Assembly (NCBI GenBank): GCA_900762805.1
Contig: CAAFHY010000065.1
Span: 1 to 9,061, forward strand
Direction of reading: 5' to 3'
DNA length: 9,061 bases
Origin: Oscillospiraceae bacterium
GTDB lineage: Bacteria; Bacillota; Clostridia; Oscillospirales; Ruminococcaceae
In this document: positions 7,101 through 9,061 of the stretch, piece after piece
Layout: each line of letters opens with the position of its first letter
Numbering within the stretch: the first letter of the stretch is position 1
Position numbers and translations under genes: made by a program
The notes under the pieces: model-generated
What the model was told of the DNA's origin: nothing
Databases searched by the model: none
The model's input: the letters and a program-made list of their open reading frames with translations, nothing else

Positions 7101-8420
7101 TTTGTCAAAAAATATCTGGAGGAGCAGGGGAGAACGGCAACGCCTGCCGAGATCGACCGGCTTTGCCTCGGCTGTGTCGGCGTCAAAAACACGACAGGCC
7201 AGCACCCCGGCGGTATGGTCGTCGTTCCCCGTGAGTATGATATCAACGACTTCTGCCCCATCCAGCACCCGGCCGATATGGCGGAAAAGGGTATACTGAC
7301 CACCCACTTTGACTTCCATTCGCTGCATGACACGCTGCTCAAGCTTGATATGCTGGGGCACGAAGTTCCGACCATGTACAAGTACCTTGAGGATTTCACG
7401 GGCATCAATGTCAACGATATTCCCATGAACGACCGGCAGGTGCTGCGGATGTTTACCTCAGTCGAGCCGCTCGGCATCAAGCCGGAGGATATCGACAGCC
7501 AGATCGGCACCTATGGCATTCCCGAAATGGGCACCGCCTTTGTCGGCGGTATGCTGGTGGAGTCCGACCCCAAGTCGTTTGCCGACCTGCTTCAGGTTTC
7601 CGGCCTGTCGCACGGCACCGACGTGTGGAACAACAACGCGCAGGAACTGATACATAACGGCACCTGTACCATTTCGGAGGTCATCGGCACGCGCGACAGC
7701 ATCATGGTCTACCTGATCGGCAAGGGCGTGCCGCCTGATATGGCGTTCAAGATCATGGAATTCACCCGAAAGGGAAAGGCCGCGCAGAGCTTTACAGAAG
7801 AACATCTCACGACACTGCGCAGCTGCGGCGTACCAGAATGGTATATCGAGAGCTGCAAAAAGATCAAGTATATGTTTCCCAAGGCTCATGCGGCTGCCTA
7901 CGTCACGGCTGCTGTGCGGCTGGCATGGTTCAAGCTCTATCGGCCCGTCGAATTCTATGCCACCTATTTTACCGTGCGCGGGCAGGATATCGACATCAAT
8001 GCCGCGCTGGGGTCAGCCGGCAACGCCAAAATGATGCTGTCCAACGCCAAACGCGAGATGCAGCAGGAGGACAAGGGCACAGTCAAGGATAAGAATGCCT
8101 CGGCTTACGTCGCCCTTCAGATGGTGACGGAGGCGCTCTGCCGCGGGATCCGCTTTTTGCCGATCGACCTGTACAAATCGGATGCCCGCCTCTATCTCAT
8201 AGAGGACGGAGCGCTTCGCCTGCCGTTTTCGGCGCTCAAGGGCGTTGGCGAGGCTGCCGCCATTGCTCTGCAGGAGGCCGCCCGGCGCAAGCATTACCGC
8301 AGTATGGAGGAGCTGGAGCAGGAGCCGGGCGTCGGTCATTCGCTGATCGCCACGCTGGAATCGCTTGGCTGCCTTGGCGATATTCCCAAAACCAACCAGA
8401 TATCGCTGTTTGAGCTGTGA
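4140..8420 (+). CDS. polC: DNA polymerase III alpha subunit, PolC type with 3'-5' proofreading exonuclease
   Basis: Replicative DNA polymerase of low-GC Gram-positive lineages. The 1426-residue length matches the family (about 1430-1450). Order: N-terminal domain (about 1-190); OB-fold (about 203-300); PHP domain with HLHT at 314-318 (H315, H317) and TDHG (D348, H349), interrupted by the DEDDh exonuclease (about 405-570) with D414 and E416 in DVETTG, D499 in HNAKFD, and H552 and D557; rest of the PHP domain, including TGDVHYL; then the polymerase core. The core shows GSRGSVGSSF at 865-874, a four-cysteine zinc site (C893, C896, C916, C919), and catalytic D945, D947 and D1070, spaced as in characterised PolC. 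A helix-hairpin-helix-like FSALKGVGEAAA lies near the C-terminus, and the protein ends QISLFEL (1420-1426), a beta-clamp-binding motif. TGA at 4128-4130 makes 4140 the first usable ATG; only a weak GAAAG lies upstream. No frameshift or intein is seen. Confidence 0.98.
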   Translation: MILLKQLFNDCPLAVDGKSPQVKSIKIDKSRRTVALEVQPTCLDRSYRRRLAAYLSGQLDGYQVELREDCRSLPFGSDEFFYVLEQMGSETVSASVFAESGIRVSEGIIYLPVSTGSAAVLRSLHFEDKFNTCCRRLFDRSFALQFEEREFEGDALLRRQKAEAVRAARQAGPQLTEADMASPLLQLADASYEQVLGQKPNIAAITPIHEMDAEEGRYTVWGDVFKTDVYETRRGAHVHTVWLTDYTSSITMQQFFQPEVSDKAFASIHEGDTLVVSGDYASDRRGELHLKPYNIIRVHKAVRKDSSEEKRVELHLHTCMSAMDALPTADKVIRMAASFGHSAVAITDHGVAQSFPEAQKFLNDKKSQAWLKQKLPDTDFKPIYGMEAYFVNDIGETAVNMDDYRFSEELVVFDVETTGLSAAVDRITQIGAVVIRGGEAVENYSVLVNPGRELSPKIVQLTGITNEMLAGASDETVEVRRFLDWVGDRPLAAHNAKFDISFLSAAARRIGAPFTPRYLDTLELCQNLFPDLKRHRLDTIAKELNVRQIQHHRADDDARTLADIVLKLIPMLNERGITTGGELNRAFSHRSYKHTHSRHMILLVQNKVGLKNLYQLISSSNIKYFYQKPRIPLSELLQHREGLIIGSACVEGELMQGIIDGLPDEQLEKIASFYDYLEIQPVDNNAFLLAEGRFESEEQLRDLNRKVVALGEKLGKPVVATGDVHYLEKRDAEFRHILAIGGGDERNSLWFRTTDEMLAEFSYLGEQKAREVVITNTNLVAGWIENGIAPIPPGTYPPHIDGAAEKLVSYIDEGLHELYGDHVPQSILERTEKERDSIVKHGFAGLYVIARQLIRKSEEDGYHVGSRGSVGSSFVAHLVGISEVNPLSPHYRCPSCKHVEFTDLAQSGFDLPDKNCPHCGTPMLGNGQDIPFETFLGFNGDKEPDIDLNFSSEYQQRAHRYVEEIFGRENVFKAGTISGIQERKAYGFVKKYLEEQGRTATPAEIDRLCLGCVGVKNTTGQHPGGMVVVPREYDINDFCPIQHPADMAEKGILTTHFDFHSLHDTLLKLDMLGHEVPTMYKYLEDFTGINVNDIPMNDRQVLRMFTSVEPLGIKPEDIDSQIGTYGIPEMGTAFVGGMLVESDPKSFADLLQVSGLSHGTDVWNNNAQELIHNGTCTISEVIGTRDSIMVYLIGKGVPPDMAFKIMEFTRKGKAAQSFTEEHLTTLRSCGVPEWYIESCKKIKYMFPKAHAAAYVTAAVRLAWFKLYRPVEFYATYFTVRGQDIDINAALGSAGNAKMMLSNAKREMQQEDKGTVKDKNASAYVALQMVTEALCRGIRFLPIDLYKSDARLYLIEDGALRLPFSALKGVGEAAAIALQEAARRKHYRSMEELEQEPGVGHSLIATLESLGCLGDIPKTNQISLFEL

Positions 8421-8679
8421 TGCTGCGCCGGTCGGCAGCGGAAGGAGCGTTCGAGCTTATCGCCCGTCGCTGTCTGCTCTTGCACGGTGCAGGCGGGCGA
8501 AGAGCGGTGCGAATGTGTCACGCGGGCTGCCGGTCCATTTTCTTTCCGATGCCGGCAGGAGCGGATGTTGGTTGTTATGAAGGCCGCGCGTGGTCCGGCA
8601 TGGAGGCTTTCTCAGCTGTAGTGAAGCTGTGAGGCTTTGCAGGCGGCCTGAAGGGCAAGACAAAACATTATAAAACAAG
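8421..8679. other. Region after polC without a supported gene
   Basis: The 259 bases after the polC stop carry only short frames (a 71-codon plus-strand frame starting GTG at 8417 inside polC and an 80-codon minus-strand frame). Their products are rich in Arg, Cys and Ala with no recognisable motif, and neither has a convincing ribosome binding site. The stretch contains a hairpin at 8527-8558 and a repeated GAGGCTTT (8603-8610 and 8631-8638). It is best read as polC 3' UTR or spacer. A small RNA or decayed gene cannot be excluded. Confidence 0.5.
8527..8558. other. Seven-base-pair stem-loop downstream of polC
   Basis: CTGCCGG (8527-8533) pairs perfectly with CCGGCAG (8552-8558) across an 18-base pyrimidine-rich loop. 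No T tract follows on either strand, so it is not a standard terminator. It may be 3' UTR structure; function is unknown. Confidence 0.3.
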
Positions 8680-8708
8680 GCCCTGCACCTGTGCGCCAAG
8701 TGCAGGGC
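8680..8708. terminator. Likely polC transcription terminator hairpin, possibly bidirectional
   Basis: GCCCTGCAC (8680-8688) and GTGCAGGGC (8700-8708) form a perfect nine-pair GC-rich stem around an 11-base loop, 260 bases after polC. On the plus strand the T tract is only loose (TGTGTTCTAT). On the minus strand the stem is followed by CTTGTTTTATAATGTTTTG, which is strongly T-rich, so it could also stop leftward read-through from the tRNA gene. Its place between convergent genes supports a terminator role. The weak plus-strand T tract keeps confidence moderate. Confidence 0.55.
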
Positions 8709-8750
8709 TGTGTTCTATGCGGTTGAGACAAGTGGCGGCAACAAGAAGCG

Positions 8751-8787
8751 ATATAAAAAGCCGGAGCAAAGCTGACTTTGCTCCGGC
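8751..8787 (-). terminator. Intrinsic terminator of the tRNA-Arg gene
   Basis: GCCGGAGCAAAG (8760-8771) and CTTTGCTCCGGC (8776-8787) form a perfect 12-pair stem with a four-base loop. Read on the minus strand the stem is followed at once by TTTTTATAT (complement of 8751-8759), a classic rho-independent terminator. It begins one base after the encoded CCA of the tRNA, so the primary transcript has almost no single-stranded trailer. On the plus strand it is followed by ATGG, so it would not terminate polC transcripts efficiently. Confidence 0.92.
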
Positions 8788-8788
8788 A

Positions 8789-8865
<77 letters not shown>

Positions 8866-8868
8866 TCA

Positions 8869-8896
8869 CCGCGGCAATTATTATACCACGCCGCGG
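8869..8896. repeat. Inverted repeat flanking the -10 box of the tRNA-Arg promoter
   Basis: CCGCGGC (8869-8875) and GCCGCGG (8890-8896) are perfect seven-base inverted arms separated by 14 AT-rich bases that contain the -10 hexamer. One arm lies at the expected transcription start and the other within the -10/-35 spacer. It could be a binding site for a dimeric regulator or a GC-rich discriminator of the kind seen at stable-RNA promoters; it could also be chance in GC-rich DNA. Confidence 0.5.
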
Positions 8897-8908
8897 CTTC
8901 AAAATCAA
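8880..8908 (-). promoter_or_regulatory. Extended -10 housekeeping promoter of tRNA-Arg
   Basis: On the minus strand, TTGATT (complement of 8903-8908, four of six to TTGACA) and a perfect TATAAT (complement of 8880-8885) are spaced by exactly 17 bases. TGG precedes the -10, giving the extended TGnTATAAT form. Transcription would start near 8873, about eight bases before the tRNA 5' end, so the leader is very short. The GC-rich stretch between -10 and the start is typical of stringently controlled stable-RNA promoters in bacteria that use such control; that regulation is inference. Confidence 0.85.
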
Positions 8909-8909
8909 C

Positions 8910-8929
8910 AAAAAGTTGCGGGCTGCCCG
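8910..8929 (-). terminator. Weak candidate terminator after the minus-strand transporter gene
   Basis: Read on the minus strand, CGGG-CAG-CCCG (complement of 8919-8929) is followed by CAAC and five T residues. The stem has only four pairs and starts directly at the stop codon of the upstream gene, so termination would be inefficient. Read-through into the tRNA gene is likely if this is the only stop signal. Confidence 0.3.
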
Positions 8930-9061
8930 TCATTTTGACGGCGCAGCCGTCTTTCTTTTCAGAACGAACAAGGTTAAGCCCATCACAGCCAGCGAGAAGC
9001 CCCAGGTAACGGCAAGGCTGCGGCTGAAGCCGGCCGCGATATAGCCCAGGAAGCTGACGCC
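8930..9061 (-). CDS. C-terminal end of a probable membrane transporter (MFS-like), truncated by window edge
   Basis: The last 43 codons of a minus-strand gene run in from the right edge and stop with TGA (complement of 8930-8932). They encode GVSFLGYIAAGFSRSLAVTW, then GFSLAVMGLTLFVLKRKTAAPSK: a short segment, one clear transmembrane helix, then a positively charged KRK tail. This resembles the final helix and cytoplasmic tail of major facilitator superfamily permeases, but one helix is too little to assign family or substrate. The frame has no stop through to the window edge. The gene is co-directional with the tRNA-Arg gene and ends 22 bases before the tRNA promoter's -35 box. The coding call is reasonable; the family is a guess. 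Confidence 0.55.
   Translation of the reverse strand, partial: GVSFLGYIAAGFSRSLAVTWGFSLAVMGLTLFVLKRKTAAPSK

Noticed and set aside
8417..8632. A 71-codon plus-strand frame starting inside the polC stop
   Set aside because: It starts with GTG, has no ribosome binding site beyond polC sequence, shows no motif, and its composition is Arg/Cys/Ala-rich as in untranslated GC-rich DNA.
8603..8638. Direct repeat GAGGCTTT as a transposon target duplication or attachment site
   Set aside because: Only eight bases, separated by 20 bases with no mobile-element content; chance or minor local duplication is more likely.
8667..8672. TATAAT on the minus strand next to the 8680-8708 hairpin, suggesting a promoter
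   Set aside because: No -35-like hexamer lies 16-18 bases upstream (that position is within the GC-rich stem-loop), and the T-rich run is better explained as a terminator tail.

Overview
This window looks like a piece of a chromosome from an anaerobic Firmicute, most likely a GC-rich Clostridia (Oscillospiraceae-like) member. The reasons are a Gram-positive-type replicative polymerase PolC, an intramembrane protease with one PDZ domain, MEP-pathway isoprenoid genes, and the order cdsA-dxr-rseP-ispG-polC. That order is the clostridial version of the conserved frr-uppS-cdsA-dxr-rseP-...-polC cluster; Bacillus has proS between rseP and polC. The taxonomic placement is inference from gene content and order, not from a search.

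Layout. Bases 1-3962 hold four plus-strand genes: cdsA (5' end outside the window), dxr, rseP and ispG. Each of the three junctions is a 4-base ATGA overlap, so the block reads as one translationally coupled operon for phospholipid precursor synthesis, isoprenoid precursor synthesis and membrane proteolysis. A 177-base spacer (3963-4139) with small hairpins, a weak promoter-like pair and a tiny reading frame separates it from polC (4140-8420), a full-length DNA polymerase III alpha subunit with its built-in proofreading exonuclease.

Bases 8421-8759 hold no gene I can support, but contain hairpins including a likely polC transcription terminator. Then, on the minus strand and converging on polC, come the 3' end of a probable membrane transporter (8930-9061, running out of the window), a strong extended -10 promoter, a tRNA-Arg(UCU) gene with encoded CCA, and a textbook intrinsic terminator that starts one base after the CCA.

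How it works together: CdsA makes CDP-diacylglycerol for phospholipids. Dxr and IspG catalyse an early and a late step of the MEP pathway to IPP/DMAPP, which feeds undecaprenyl phosphate for the cell wall. RseP cleaves membrane-embedded substrates. PolC copies the chromosome. This is core housekeeping content. I see no defence system, mobile element, CRISPR array or biosynthetic cluster, and I do not claim a new system here. The second-look items are small: a possible coupled leader ORF at polC, the ispG-polC spacer, an inverted repeat around the tRNA promoter, and the structured region after polC.
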